Of a DNA stretch of 22,480 nucleotides, positions 14,257-22,046 are shown piece by piece; position 1 is the stretch's first letter; each line of letters opens with the position of its first letter. The notes beneath the pieces are model-generated. The model worked only from the letters and a program-made list of their open reading frames with translations. It was not told the origin of the DNA and did not search any database. A program made the translations under genes and the position numbers. Source of the stretch: CAINEC01 sp046303115. GTDB taxonomy: Bacteria > Bacteroidota > Bacteroidia > AKYH767-A > OLB10. The stretch spans positions 1 to 22,480 of the forward strand of contig JBKCGZ010000183.1 in NCBI GenBank assembly GCA_046303115.1, given 5' to 3'.

Positions 14257-14329
14257 TAGTCCGTACGGGAATCGAACCCGTGTTTCCTCCGTGAAAGGGA
14301 GATGTCCTAGACCCCTAGACGAACGGACC
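14257..14329 (-). tRNA. tRNA-Glu (anticodon UUC)
   Basis: The minus strand folds as a cloverleaf of 73 bases. The acceptor GGTCCGT pairs with ACGGACT (one G-T at the top). The D arm is TCTAGGGGTCTAGGA, the anticodon loop is CTTTCAC with anticodon TTC on a stem TCTCC/GGAGG, and the T arm is CACGGGTTCGATTCCCGT. The 3' CCA is not encoded, because the discriminator A is followed by CAAAA. Identity as tRNA-Glu follows from the anticodon and the strongly Glu-like overall sequence. Confidence 0.95.
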
Positions 14330-14359
14330 ATTAAAGAACTTTCCCTTTTAACGGGAGCG

Positions 14360-14390
14360 CAAAATTAGGCTTTTATTTTTATAAATCAAG
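14360..14390 (-). promoter_or_regulatory. Promoter of tRNA-Glu and rpsT
   Basis: On the minus strand CTTG (14390-14387, one mismatch from TTTG) is followed by a 19-base spacer and TAATTTTG (14367-14360), an exact TAnnTTTG. The predicted start is near 14354, about 25 bases before the tRNA. Confidence 0.7.
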
Positions 14391-14393
14391 CCT
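14367..14393 (-). terminator. Weak candidate terminator of the E2 gene
   Basis: AGGCTT (14367-14372) and AAGCCT (14388-14393) can form a 6-bp stem with a 15-base loop, followed on the minus strand by AATTTTG. It lies 24 bases after the E2 stop and overlaps the tRNA-Glu promoter, so it is only a possibility. Confidence 0.35.
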
Positions 14394-14416
14394 TCTGCTG
14401 TTTTTTTCAAAATATT

Positions 14417-15733
14417 TTAAATATCTCGGTTTCCGTCGAATTGTTCCAGATAATCAGCCACTCGTCTTAAGAAGCTTCCCCCTAATGATCCATCTACAAC
14501 TCGATGGTCATAACTTAGTGACAAGAACATCATATGACGGATTGCAATAGCATCTCCCATAGGGGTTTCGATTACTGCTGGCTTCTTACGGATGGCTCCA
14601 ACTGCTAATATGGCTACCTGAGGTTGATTAATAATAGGAGTTCCCATTACATTTCCAAACGAGCCTACATTCGTTAATGTGAATGTACCACCTTGGATTT
14701 CATCAGGTTGTAGTTTGTTTCCGCGTGCTCGGTTAGCTAAATCGTTTACCGATTTAGTTAGACCCAAAAGGCTTAATCGATCAGCATTTTTAATTACTGG
14801 TACAATCAAATTCCCCGTTGGAAGTGCAGCAGCCATTCCGATATTGATATTCTTTTTAATGATAATCTTCGTTCCTTCTACACTTACATTAATAAGTGGG
14901 TAATCTTTGATAGCCTTAACAACTGCTTCAATGAAAACTGGAGTGAAGGTGATTTTTTCTCCTTCTCGTTTTTCAAACGATTTCTTGATTTTATCTCTCC
15001 ACATCACCAAATTGGTCACATCTGCCTCTACATATGATGTAACGTGAGGAGATGTTTGCTTACTCATTACCATATGATCCGCAATTAATTTGCGCATACG
15101 GTCCATTTCAACAATCTCAACATCACCACTGAATGATGTCGCTGGTGAAGAAGATGCTGAAGATGTAGTACTCGTCGACGGCTTTTGACCTGCTGGTGCA
15201 GGACTTACTATTCCTGATTTTTTAGCATCAACAAATGCAAGAATATCTTTCTTCGTCACTCGACCTTCAGAGCCTGTACCTTGAATGCTATCTAGTTCAG
15301 ATTGAGAAATACTTTCTGTCTGAGCAATATTTTTTACTAATGGAGAATAAAAACGATTAGCGTTTGAACTGATAGGCGTTGATGAAACAGGCGCTGTGCT
15401 TTCAGGTGCAGGTAATGGAATTGCTGCTGGAGTAGGAGTAGCAACTGCTGCAGGTGCACTTGCAGGAGCAGATTTCACTTCGGAGCTTCCACCGGCAGTT
15501 TCAATAATGGCTATAGCTGTTCCTACTTGAACGACATCCCCTTCATTAAAAAGACGCTTAACTAGCGTTCCGGCTGCAGTTGATGGAACTTCAGAATCTA
15601 CTTTATCGGTTGCGATTTCTAAAACTGATTCGTCAGCTTGAATAGCATCACCTTCATTCTTGAGCCAGCGTATGATAGTTGCCTCATGAACACTTTCGCC
15701 CATCTTTGGCATTTTAAGTTCTACAGTCGCCAT
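14417..15733 (-). CDS. Dihydrolipoamide acyltransferase, E2 of a 2-oxo-acid dehydrogenase complex
   Basis: E2 forms the core of a pyruvate, 2-oxoglutarate or branched-chain 2-oxo-acid dehydrogenase complex and transfers acyl groups from its lipoyl arm to CoA. The 438 residues hold one lipoyl domain (1-76, lipoylated Lys44 in EIATDKVDSEVPS), an Ala/Pro/Thr-rich linker (about 85-125), a subunit-binding domain (about 131-168), a Ser/Thr-rich linker, and the catalytic domain (about 204-438) with SYDHRVVDG (His410, Asp414). The MATVELKMPKMGESVHEATI start is typical of the Bacteroidota branched-chain or generic E2. No E1 or E3 gene is adjacent, but a 2-oxo-acid E1 starts at 22047. The substrate cannot be fixed from sequence. 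Confidence 0.94.
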   Translation of the reverse strand: MATVELKMPKMGESVHEATIIRWLKNEGDAIQADESVLEIATDKVDSEVPSTAAGTLVKRLFNEGDVVQVGTAIAIIETAGGSSEVKSAPASAPAAVATPTPAAIPLPAPESTAPVSSTPISSNANRFYSPLVKNIAQTESISQSELDSIQGTGSEGRVTKKDILAFVDAKKSGIVSPAPAGQKPSTSTTSSASSSPATSFSGDVEIVEMDRMRKLIADHMVMSKQTSPHVTSYVEADVTNLVMWRDKIKKSFEKREGEKITFTPVFIEAVVKAIKDYPLINVSVEGTKIIIKKNINIGMAAALPTGNLIVPVIKNADRLSLLGLTKSVNDLANRARGNKLQPDEIQGGTFTLTNVGSFGNVMGTPIINQPQVAILAVGAIRKKPAVIETPMGDAIAIRHMMFLSLSYDHRVVDGSLGGSFLRRVADYLEQFDGNRDI

Positions 15734-15759
15734 TTTTTAAATTCTTTGTTAAGGAGGTG

Positions 15760-15767
15760 CAAAAATA
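15760..15767 (-). promoter_or_regulatory. Candidate -7 element of the E2 gene
   Basis: On the minus strand TATTTTTG matches TAnnTTTG exactly and lies 27 bases upstream of the E2 ATG. No good TTTG is found at the expected distance, so the promoter call is moderate. Confidence 0.45.
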
Positions 15768-15886
15768 AGAAAAACCGACAAAGCTCAGTATTATAATTTA
15801 CACTAATCATTTCGAAACATTATTCACCAATTTGTAAAATAAAGCAAATAGCTAAGCGTTAGCGGGTTTGAAATTACAACAATGAC

Positions 15887-16468
15887 ATGATAGTTAGCGA
15901 TATTAGCAGCTTGGAAAATAATAAGGGTGTTACTAAGGTTATTCTTGAATATGGTCAGCGACTGCGTGATTTTATTCGTAGACGTGTTAATACTCAAGAG
16001 GATGCGGAAGATATTCTGCAGGATGTATACATTGATTTGATGCAGACAATGCGGGTAAAGCCCATCGAACAAATATCTGCATGGCTTTACCGGGTTGCAA
16101 GAAATAAAATTATTGACCGTTACCGAAAGCATAAGCCCATACTTTATAATGATATGAATGTGGTTAAGTCAGGTGGGGATGAAGGATATTATTTTATAGA
16201 AGAGATTTTAGGAGCTCAAAACGATCCTGGATTTTTAAATAAGGATAATAAACTCATTCGCGATGCCTTATTTAAGGCATTAGAGGAGTTGCCTGCTGAA
16301 CAACGGGAAGTTTTTATCCGACATGAATTTGAGCAGCAAGGATTTCAGGAAATGGCCGATGAATTAAACATCACATTAAATACCTTGCTTTCTCGTAAGC
16401 ATTACGCAATTAAATATCTTCGTAAGCGATTAAAACCTTTATACGAAGAACTTTTTAAACAAAACTAA
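15887..16468 (+). CDS. RNA polymerase sigma factor, ECF type
   Basis: The 193-residue product has the two-domain ECF layout. Sigma region 2 lies at about 20-82, with EDAEDILQDVYIDL and ISAWLYRVARNKIIDRYRKH for -10 recognition. Region 4 lies at about 126-180, with ALEELPAEQREVFIRHEFEQQGF and MADELNITLNTLLSRKHYAIKYLRKRL as the helix-turn-helix. The start at 15887 is chosen because the ATG three bases upstream of it, at 15882, is followed at once by a TGA. It is 15 bases from the next gene, a small membrane protein likely co-expressed with it. No classical anti-sigma factor (FecR or zinc-binding) is present. A short GCTAA-GCG-TTAGC inverted repeat at 15851-15863 might be an operator. Confidence 0.92.
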   Translation: MIVSDISSLENNKGVTKVILEYGQRLRDFIRRRVNTQEDAEDILQDVYIDLMQTMRVKPIEQISAWLYRVARNKIIDRYRKHKPILYNDMNVVKSGGDEGYYFIEEILGAQNDPGFLNKDNKLIRDALFKALEELPAEQREVFIRHEFEQQGFQEMADELNITLNTLLSRKHYAIKYLRKRLKPLYEELFKQN

Positions 16469-16483
16469 CATTTACTATATACG

Positions 16484-16798
16484 ATGAAGAAAGGCTACCA
16501 CCTCAAGAGTTTGATATTAGTTTTGATTTACTTTTTTGTTGCTGGCTTTTTAGTGATGATACTCTGGAATTGGTTGCTTCCCTCCATTGTCGGATTGAGA
16601 GCAATTAACTTTTGGGAAGCTTGTGGATTAATTCTGCTGACGAACTTTTTATTTAATAAAACATTCCTTCGAAAATTAATTTTTAGAAAAAAATGTGATA
16701 GTGATAAATGGTCGTTGCTATGTGATGATAATAAAGAAAAGTTGAATGAGATGTGGGAAAAACGTTGCCAGGAATTAGAGCAAGCTAAAAACAAATAA
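16484..16798 (+). CDS. Small two-helix membrane protein linked to the sigma factor
   Basis: The 104-residue product has two hydrophobic segments (about 9-36 and 42-58) and a charged C-terminal tail with three Cys (about 71, 80, 94). The pattern WNWLLPSIVGLRAINFWEACGLILL is like that of small proteins that often follow ECF sigma genes in Bacteroidota and Proteobacteria (WNWLMP...FWQALGL...). Those are of unknown function. From position it may anchor or regulate the sigma factor, but this is inference. It starts 15 bases after the sigma gene and is followed by a strong palindromic terminator. Confidence 0.8.
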   Translation: MKKGYHLKSLILVLIYFFVAGFLVMILWNWLLPSIVGLRAINFWEACGLILLTNFLFNKTFLRKLIFRKKCDSDKWSLLCDDNKEKLNEMWEKRCQELEQAKNK

Positions 16799-16803
16799 TA
16801 AAA

Positions 16804-16829
16804 AAAAAGACCTCTTAAGAGGTCTTTTT
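16804..16829. terminator. Bidirectional terminator between the sigma-linked and Spy-like genes
   Basis: A perfect 26-bp palindrome with core GACCTCTTAAGAGGTC is flanked by A5 on one side and T5 on the other. It lies between two convergent genes and serves both strands. Confidence 0.9.
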
Positions 16830-16837
16830 GTATTTGC

Positions 16838-17209
16838 TTATTTTACATCCTGAGCTGGATCTTTCTTTTGTTCTTTTATATCAGCTTTGATTTCTTTTCG
16901 CTCATTTTGCATTTCTTTAAACTGCTTCATTTGCTCTGGCGTAAAGATATTGCTTAATGATTTTTCATACGATTCTCTTTGTTTGCGCATCTGCTCTTTA
17001 ATGGCCTCCATTTCTTTCTCCTGATCAACAAATAATACTTCTAATTCTTTTACTTGTTTTTCGTTTAAAGATAATTTCTGCTTTAGCATAGCAGCGCGTT
17101 TTGTTGCCCTTTCTTCAGGAGAAGCTTCTTTGCGTTTCATTTCCTGTGCTGATGCAGTTGTAATTGCTGTTGCGAAGAACAAGCAAAATACTAAAAGTTG
17201 TTTTTTCAT
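16838..17209 (-). CDS. Secreted Spy/CpxP-like helical protein
   Basis: The 123-residue product starts with a signal peptide (MKKQLLVFCLFFATAITTASAQ, cleavage likely after residue 21 or 22). The rest is almost entirely charged amphipathic helix rich in Lys, Glu, Gln and Met, with the LTxxQ-like repeats LSLNEKQVKELEVLF and IFTPEQMKQFKEMQNER. That layout matches Spy/CpxP-like periplasmic chaperones or stress proteins, and it ends in a low-complexity acidic and basic tail. It converges on the sigma factor operon and lies 55 bases after the O-methyltransferase gene. The function is inferred from architecture only. Confidence 0.82.
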   Translation of the reverse strand: MKKQLLVFCLFFATAITTASAQEMKRKEASPEERATKRAAMLKQKLSLNEKQVKELEVLFVDQEKEMEAIKEQMRKQRESYEKSLSNIFTPEQMKQFKEMQNERKEIKADIKEQKKDPAQDVK

Positions 17210-17264
17210 AGATTTAATTTTGAAGATGATTTGTTTAGATGATTTATTTTCTGATTAATTGCGT

Positions 17265-17912
17265 TTATTCTTTTACTTTTTTAATGAGATACAATCCATC
17301 TCTTATTGGTAGTAGAATCTTTTGAATTCTGTTGTCGGCACTTACTTTTTCATTAAATGCTACAATATGTTTCGTATCTCGATCCCAATCCTTCTCTTCT
17401 TTAATAACATTTCCACTCCAAAGCACATTATCTGCTAAAATATAACCGCCAAGATTTAATTTGTCAAAGATAATATCATAATAGCGGCAATACGCTTCTT
17501 TGTTTGCATCAATAAAAACCAAATCAAATTTTTTGTTCAATGTTGGAATTATTTTCTCAGCATCACCAGTTAAAACTTCACACGAATCTAAAACATTTGC
17601 TTTCGATAAATATTGTTCTACCATTTCTTTTAACTCGTCATTAACATCAATGGTGATCAGCTTTCCATTTGGTTTTAGTCCGCGCGCAAGACAAATGGCA
17701 GAATAACCTGTGTAGGTTCCAATCTCTAAAATTGATTCAGGCTGCAAGATGGAACTGATAAAAGTTAAAAACTGCCCTTGTAAATGTCCTGAAAGCATTC
17801 TTGGCGACAATACTTTCGCATGTGTTTCTCGATTCAGTGATTGTAGTACATCATCTTCCGCTGTTGAGTGCGACTCGCAATAAGCTAAAAGCTCCTCACC
17901 AATAAATTCCAT
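17265..17912 (-). CDS. SAM-dependent O-methyltransferase, catechol-type
   Basis: The 215-residue product belongs to the class I, metal-dependent O-methyltransferase family (COMT/caffeoyl-CoA type). The SAM-binding motif is ILEIGTYTGYSAICLA at 61-76, with Asp89 in ITIDVND as the ribose-binding acid. The divalent metal ligands are likely Asp135 in FIDANK and Asp161/Asn162 in ILADNVLWSG. The C-terminus ends GLYLIKKVKE, as is typical. It is divergent from the GlmU-like gene and may be co-transcribed with the Spy-like gene. The acceptor substrate is unknown. Confidence 0.92.
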   Translation of the reverse strand: MEFIGEELLAYCESHSTAEDDVLQSLNRETHAKVLSPRMLSGHLQGQFLTFISSILQPESILEIGTYTGYSAICLARGLKPNGKLITIDVNDELKEMVEQYLSKANVLDSCEVLTGDAEKIIPTLNKKFDLVFIDANKEAYCRYYDIIFDKLNLGGYILADNVLWSGNVIKEEKDWDRDTKHIVAFNEKVSADNRIQKILLPIRDGLYLIKKVKE

Positions 17913-18094
17913 TTTCTCTTACATGTTAGTTAATGATGTCTCTAAAATAGGTAGTTAAAGTTTTTATTCGTTAAGCAATTTGAATAATCTATCAACAGAC
18001 TCCTTAAATAACTAATTATAAATTGATAAATTATTCTATAATATGAGCCTACATACCTCAATGCTTATTATTTTCGTAACATATCTACTGATTT

Positions 18095-19276
18095 ATGAAT
18101 ATTATTCTTTTTGATGATCAATATGCAGCTAATTTGTTGCCTTTTACATTTACCCGCCCGGTATGTGAATTGCGCCTTGGTATCTTAACAATACGTGAAA
18201 AATGGGAGCGTTTTTATGTGAATGATAAAGCGAGTTTTAGTTATCTAACAAAAAACTATTTACAAGATAAATTCGCTTGTCAGTCAACGAATGATAACTA
18301 TTATGTTAATGGAGCATTGCTTCCAACGGAAGAGTTAGTAAAAGCAATATCTGGTTTGGAAATTGGAAAAGGTTTGATGGCAGGTAATAAAATTATTGCT
18401 CTTCGTTCGGATAATTTTTCTTTAAGTGATTATTCTTCTATTGAGTTTTCTGCTTATGATAATCATGCAGATTTCATCAATTTTCCATGGGAGATTTTTT
18501 CAAAAAATGATCAGGAGATAAAAGCAGATTTCAAATTACTAACTGCAAATAAAAAAAGTCAGGTTGTTTCATCAACCAATCAGATAATCGGTTCAGAAAA
18601 TATTTTTATTGAAGAAGGTGCTAAAGTTGAATGCTCTATCATTAATGCAAGTACTGGTCCTGTTTATATTGGTAAAAACGCAGAAGTGATGGAGGGTTGT
18701 ATCATCCGCGGACCATTTGCACTTAATGAAGGTGCTGTACTTAAAATGGGAGCTAAAATTTATGGAGCGACTACTATAGGACCTGGTTGTAAAGTTGGAG
18801 GAGAAGTGAGTAATTCTGTTTTTATTGCTAACTCGAATAAAGCACATGATGGATTCTTAGGTAATAGCGTTGTTGGGGAGTGGTGCAATCTAGGAGCGGA
18901 TACAAATACTTCCAACCTTAAGAATAATTATTCCAACGTTAAGGTTTGGAGTTATCATGAAAGAAAAATGATAGATACTGGTTTGCTCTTCTGTGGATTA
19001 ATGATGGGAGATCATTCTAAGTGCGGTATCAATACTATGTTTAATACAGGAACTGTTGTGGGTGTTTCAGCAAATATTTTTGGCGCTGGATTCCCTGATA
19101 AATTTCTACCTTCATTTACTTGGGGTGGAACAGCTGAATCTGAAAAGTTCTTGCTCGATAAAGCAGTGGCGCTTGCAGCTACTGTTATGAAACGTAGAGG
19201 GATTTCAATGACACCTGCTGATGAGAAAATCCTTTCAGAGGTATTTTTGAATGAGCTGAATCCAATTTCAGAGTAA
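18095..19276 (+). CDS. GlmU-like bifunctional sugar nucleotidyltransferase/acetyltransferase (Bacteroidota variant)
   Basis: The 393-residue product resembles the alternative bacterial GlmU family, predicted to make UDP-GlcNAc. The N-terminal part (about 1-150) is a degenerate nucleotidyltransferase domain (MNIILFDDQYAANLLPFTFTRP, then CELRLGILTIREKW). The C-terminal part (about 160-370) is a left-handed beta-helix with hexapeptide-like repeats (IFIEEGAKVECSIINAS, VYIGKNAEVMEGCIIRGPF, and so on). It also has conserved positions in NSNKAHDGFLGNSVVGEWCNLGADTNTSNLKNNY. It has no obvious consensus promoter in the 182-base gap shared with the O-methyltransferase gene, and lon follows after 91 bases. 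If true, it supplies precursor for peptidoglycan and surface glycans. Confidence 0.9.
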   Translation: MNIILFDDQYAANLLPFTFTRPVCELRLGILTIREKWERFYVNDKASFSYLTKNYLQDKFACQSTNDNYYVNGALLPTEELVKAISGLEIGKGLMAGNKIIALRSDNFSLSDYSSIEFSAYDNHADFINFPWEIFSKNDQEIKADFKLLTANKKSQVVSSTNQIIGSENIFIEEGAKVECSIINASTGPVYIGKNAEVMEGCIIRGPFALNEGAVLKMGAKIYGATTIGPGCKVGGEVSNSVFIANSNKAHDGFLGNSVVGEWCNLGADTNTSNLKNNYSNVKVWSYHERKMIDTGLLFCGLMMGDHSKCGINTMFNTGTVVGVSANIFGAGFPDKFLPSFTWGGTAESEKFLLDKAVALAATVMKRRGISMTPADEKILSEVFLNELNPISE

Positions 19277-19301
19277 AAGCTAGTGGCATATCAATTGCCA
19301 A

Positions 19302-19313
19302 GGGCGCGCGCCC
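19302..19313. repeat. GC-only palindrome upstream of lon
   Basis: GGGCGCGCGCCC is a perfect 12-bp palindrome in a very AT-rich gap, 54 bases before the lon ATG. A second CGCG-containing stretch (GAATCGCGCAATC) follows seven bases on. It has no T-run, so it is not a usual terminator. It could be an operator. Confidence 0.5.
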
Positions 19314-19367
19314 GAAAAGAATCGCGCAATCAATCAATTATTAATGTCAATTTGTCACAATTAGTTT

Positions 19368-21824
19368 ATGCATTCAGAAAATAACTTCAATAATCTGCCT
19401 ATATCTGCCATCGGAATCAATGATGATGAACCAGAATTAATTCCGTTACTCACGAACGAGGACGAGGAGCAGATGAATAATGAGAAGGTTCCAGAGGTTC
19501 TTTCTTTATTGCCATTACGTAATACCGTATTATTTCCAGGAGTTGTAATTCCAATCACAGTTGGTCGCGATAAATCAATCAAGCTTATTAAAGATGCTTA
19601 TGCATCTGACCGTATCATAGGAGTAGTTGCCCAGAAAGATGTAAGTGTGGAGGATCCTAAGTTAGATGATTTAAAATCGATTGGTACCGTAGCACAAATT
19701 TTAAGAATGCTTCGAATGCCTGATGGAAATACAACCGTTATCATCCAAGGTAAAAGAAGGTTCAGAGTAAAAGAATTAGTGCAAGATGATCCTTATTTGA
19801 AAGCAGTGGTTGAACCATTTTCAGATTCAACAAAGATTGAAAAAGATCAGGAGTTTAGTGCAATCGTAGATTCATTAAAAGATATCTCGATGCAAATTAT
19901 TCAGCAATCGCCGAATATTCCAACTGAAGCATCATTCGCATTACGCAATATTGAAAGTCCATCGTTTCTAATCAATTTTATTTCATCCAACATGAACGCG
20001 GATGTAGATAAAAAACAAAGTTTGTTAGAGATGAATGATCTGAAAGAGCGTGCAACAAAAGTATTGGAGCATCTAACAAAAGAACTTCAAATGTTGGAGT
20101 TGAAAAATCAAATTCAGAGTAAAGTAAAAACTGATTTAGATAAGCAACAACGCGAATACTTTTTGAATCAACAACTAAAAACGATTCAAGAAGAATTAGG
20201 AGGAAATACTCCTGATAAAGAGATGGAGGAAATGCGTGAGCGCGCGAAGAGTAAGAAGTGGGGTAAGCAGGTGCAAGAAGTTTTTGATAAGGAAATGGAT
20301 CGCTTAGGAAGAATTAATCCTGCTGCCGCTGAATATTCTGTGACGATGAATTATCTCGATTTACTGTTAGAACTCCCTTGGGAAGAAATGACAGAGGATA
20401 ATTATGATTTGAAGCGTGCGCAGAAAATTTTAAATAAAGATCACTTCGGCTTAGAAAAAGTGAAAACACGTATTCTTGAATACCTCGCAGTAATCAAGTT
20501 GAAGAAAGATATGAAGTCGCCGATTATGTGTTTAGTTGGACCTCCGGGAGTTGGTAAAACTTCATTAGGTCGTTCTATTGCGGAGGCGCTTGGACGTAAA
20601 TATGTGCGTATGTCGTTAGGTGGTTTGCGTGATGAGGCAGAAATCAGAGGACATCGTAAGACCTACATCGGTGCAATGCCAGGTCGTATCATTCAGAATA
20701 TTAAAAAAGCTAAATCATCTAATCCTGTTTTTATTTTGGATGAGATTGATAAACTAACCAACGATTTTCATGGTGATCCTTCCTCAGCATTATTAGAAGT
20801 TTTAGACCCTGAGCAAAACACAGCTTTCTATGATAATTATGTGGAGTTAGAATATGATTTATCAAAAGTGTTATTCATTGCAACAGCCAACTCATTAAGC
20901 AGTATTCAGCCAGCATTGAGAGATCGTTTAGAGATTATCGATATTACTGGTTATACACTGGAAGAGAAAACGCATATTGCCATTAATCACTTAGTGAAAA
21001 AGCAATTAGAGGCACATGGATTAAAAGATGGACAGCTTTCTTTTTCTCCTTCTGTATTGAAAATGATTATCGAGCAATATACTTGGGAGAGCGGAGTAAG
21101 AACATTAGAGAAATGTATTGCCAGTGTGGTGCGTTCTGTTGCGAAGTTGGTTGCTATGGAAGAAAAAGCTCCAAATAAAGTAACAGAAGATGTTGTGATT
21201 AAAGCATTAGGTGCTCCACGATTTTTACCTGATCGTTTAATTAATAATGATGTTGCAGGTGTTGTAACAGGACTTGCATGGAATGCGAATGGTGGAAGTA
21301 TTTTGTTTATTGAAAGCAGTAAGAGCAAAGGAACAGGTAAGCTTACGTTGACAGGAAATCTAGGCGATGTAATGAAGGAGTCGGCAGTAATTGCAATGGC
21401 CTACTTAAAAGCACATGCAGAAGAATTAAATTTAGAAGCATCAGATTTCGATAAGTGGGATGTGCATATTCACGTTCCTGAAGGGGCAACACCGAAGGAC
21501 GGTCCATCTGCAGGAATTACCATGTTGACTTCGTTAGCTTCACTGTTTTCGCAACGCAAGGTGAAAGCTAAGTTGGCAATGACAGGAGAAATTACATTAA
21601 GAGGTAAAGTGTTGCCTGTTGGAGGAATAAAAGAAAAAATCTTAGCTGCAAAGCGTGCGGGTATCAAAGAAATTATTTTGAGCGCCGACAATGAAAAAGA
21701 TATTCTGGAAATCAAAACAGACTATACCAAGGATTTAAAATTCCATTATGTGGATTCAATGACGGAGGTGTTAGATCTAGCCTTGCTTAGTCAAAAGGTA
21801 AAACCAAAAGGAACTAAGAAATAA
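19368..21824 (+). CDS. lon: ATP-dependent protease Lon
   Basis: Lon is a hexameric AAA+ serine protease for damaged and short-lived proteins. The 818-residue product is complete. The N-terminal LON domain lies at about 45-240 (starting LSLLPLRNTVLFPGVVIPI), followed by a coiled-coil linker at about 245-310. The AAA+ domain has Walker A GPPGVGKT at 391-398 and Walker B VFILDEIDKL. The protease domain has catalytic Ser714 in DGPSAG and Lys757 in GGIKEKILAA, 43 residues apart as in E. coli. An acidic extension of about 45 residues precedes the LON domain. Its gene is followed by a terminator shared with the minus-strand microprotein. Confidence 0.97.
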   Translation: MHSENNFNNLPISAIGINDDEPELIPLLTNEDEEQMNNEKVPEVLSLLPLRNTVLFPGVVIPITVGRDKSIKLIKDAYASDRIIGVVAQKDVSVEDPKLDDLKSIGTVAQILRMLRMPDGNTTVIIQGKRRFRVKELVQDDPYLKAVVEPFSDSTKIEKDQEFSAIVDSLKDISMQIIQQSPNIPTEASFALRNIESPSFLINFISSNMNADVDKKQSLLEMNDLKERATKVLEHLTKELQMLELKNQIQSKVKTDLDKQQREYFLNQQLKTIQEELGGNTPDKEMEEMRERAKSKKWGKQVQEVFDKEMDRLGRINPAAAEYSVTMNYLDLLLELPWEEMTEDNYDLKRAQKILNKDHFGLEKVKTRILEYLAVIKLKKDMKSPIMCLVGPPGVGKTSLGRSIAEALGRKYVRMSLGGLRDEAEIRGHRKTYIGAMPGRIIQNIKKAKSSNPVFILDEIDKLTNDFHGDPSSALLEVLDPEQNTAFYDNYVELEYDLSKVLFIATANSLSSIQPALRDRLEIIDITGYTLEEKTHIAINHLVKKQLEAHGLKDGQLSFSPSVLKMIIEQYTWESGVRTLEKCIASVVRSVAKLVAMEEKAPNKVTEDVVIKALGAPRFLPDRLINNDVAGVVTGLAWNANGGSILFIESSKSKGTGKLTLTGNLGDVMKESAVIAMAYLKAHAEELNLEASDFDKWDVHIHVPEGATPKDGPSAGITMLTSLASLFSQRKVKAKLAMTGEITLRGKVLPVGGIKEKILAAKRAGIKEIILSADNEKDILEIKTDYTKDLKFHYVDSMTEVLDLALLSQKVKPKGTKK

Positions 21825-21827
21825 AAG

Positions 21828-21855
21828 AAAACCCTGGCAATTAGCCGGGGTTTTT
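21828..21855. terminator. Bidirectional terminator of lon and the minus-strand microprotein
   Basis: CCCTGGC (21832-21838) pairs with GCCGGGG (21844-21850), with one G-T pair and a five-base loop. It is followed by T5 on the plus strand and preceded by A's on the left, so it also ends the minus-strand gene whose stop codon it overlaps. Confidence 0.88.
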
Positions 21856-21970
21856 ACTTTTTATCGCATGCGCTACATGTTTCGCCCTTCGATTTGTTTC
21901 GGAGCTTTTTAATCAGGTACAAGACTGCACCAATAACAATCGCAATTACAATAATGTCTTGAATGTTCAT
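21854..21970 (-). CDS. Small Cys-containing membrane protein (FeoB-associated-like)
   Basis: The 38-residue product reads MNIQDIIVIAIVIGAVLYLI, then KKLRNKSKGETCSACDKK. It has one transmembrane helix (about 5-21), a Lys-rich stretch, and a CSAC motif at 32-35. This matches the architecture of the FeoB-associated Cys-rich membrane proteins. The start Met is followed by Asn-Ile-Gln-Asp, typical of that family. No feoA or feoB is in the window, so an iron role is inferred from family only. The ATG lies 52 bases from the -7 box of the E1 gene on the other strand, and the stop codon lies in the lon terminator. Confidence 0.78.
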   Translation of the reverse strand: MNIQDIIVIAIVIGAVLYLIKKLRNKSKGETCSACDKK

Positions 21971-21995
21971 AGCTGAGGCAAATTTCGTAAAACTT

Positions 21996-22029
21996 ATTGT
22001 TTTTCACCTATGAAAAAACAATACTTTTG
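21996..22029 (+). promoter_or_regulatory. Promoter of the E1 gene
   Basis: TACTTTTG (22022-22029) is an exact TAnnTTTG. ATTG at 21996-21999 is the nearest -33-like element, 22 bases upstream, which is slightly wide and one base from TTTG. The ATG follows 17 bases after the element. Confidence 0.55.
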
Positions 22030-22046
22030 CAAAAGAATTTACAGCT

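Noticed and set aside
15751..15759. CACCTCCTT on the minus strand just before the E2 gene, identical to the anti-Shine-Dalgarno of 16S rRNA
   Set aside because: It follows directly after the -7 box, so transcription would probably start inside it and the full motif would not be in the mRNA. Nine bases can match by chance.
20987..21328. 113-residue minus-strand open frame inside lon
   Set aside because: Antisense to the well-conserved Lon coding sequence. No sign of its own expression.
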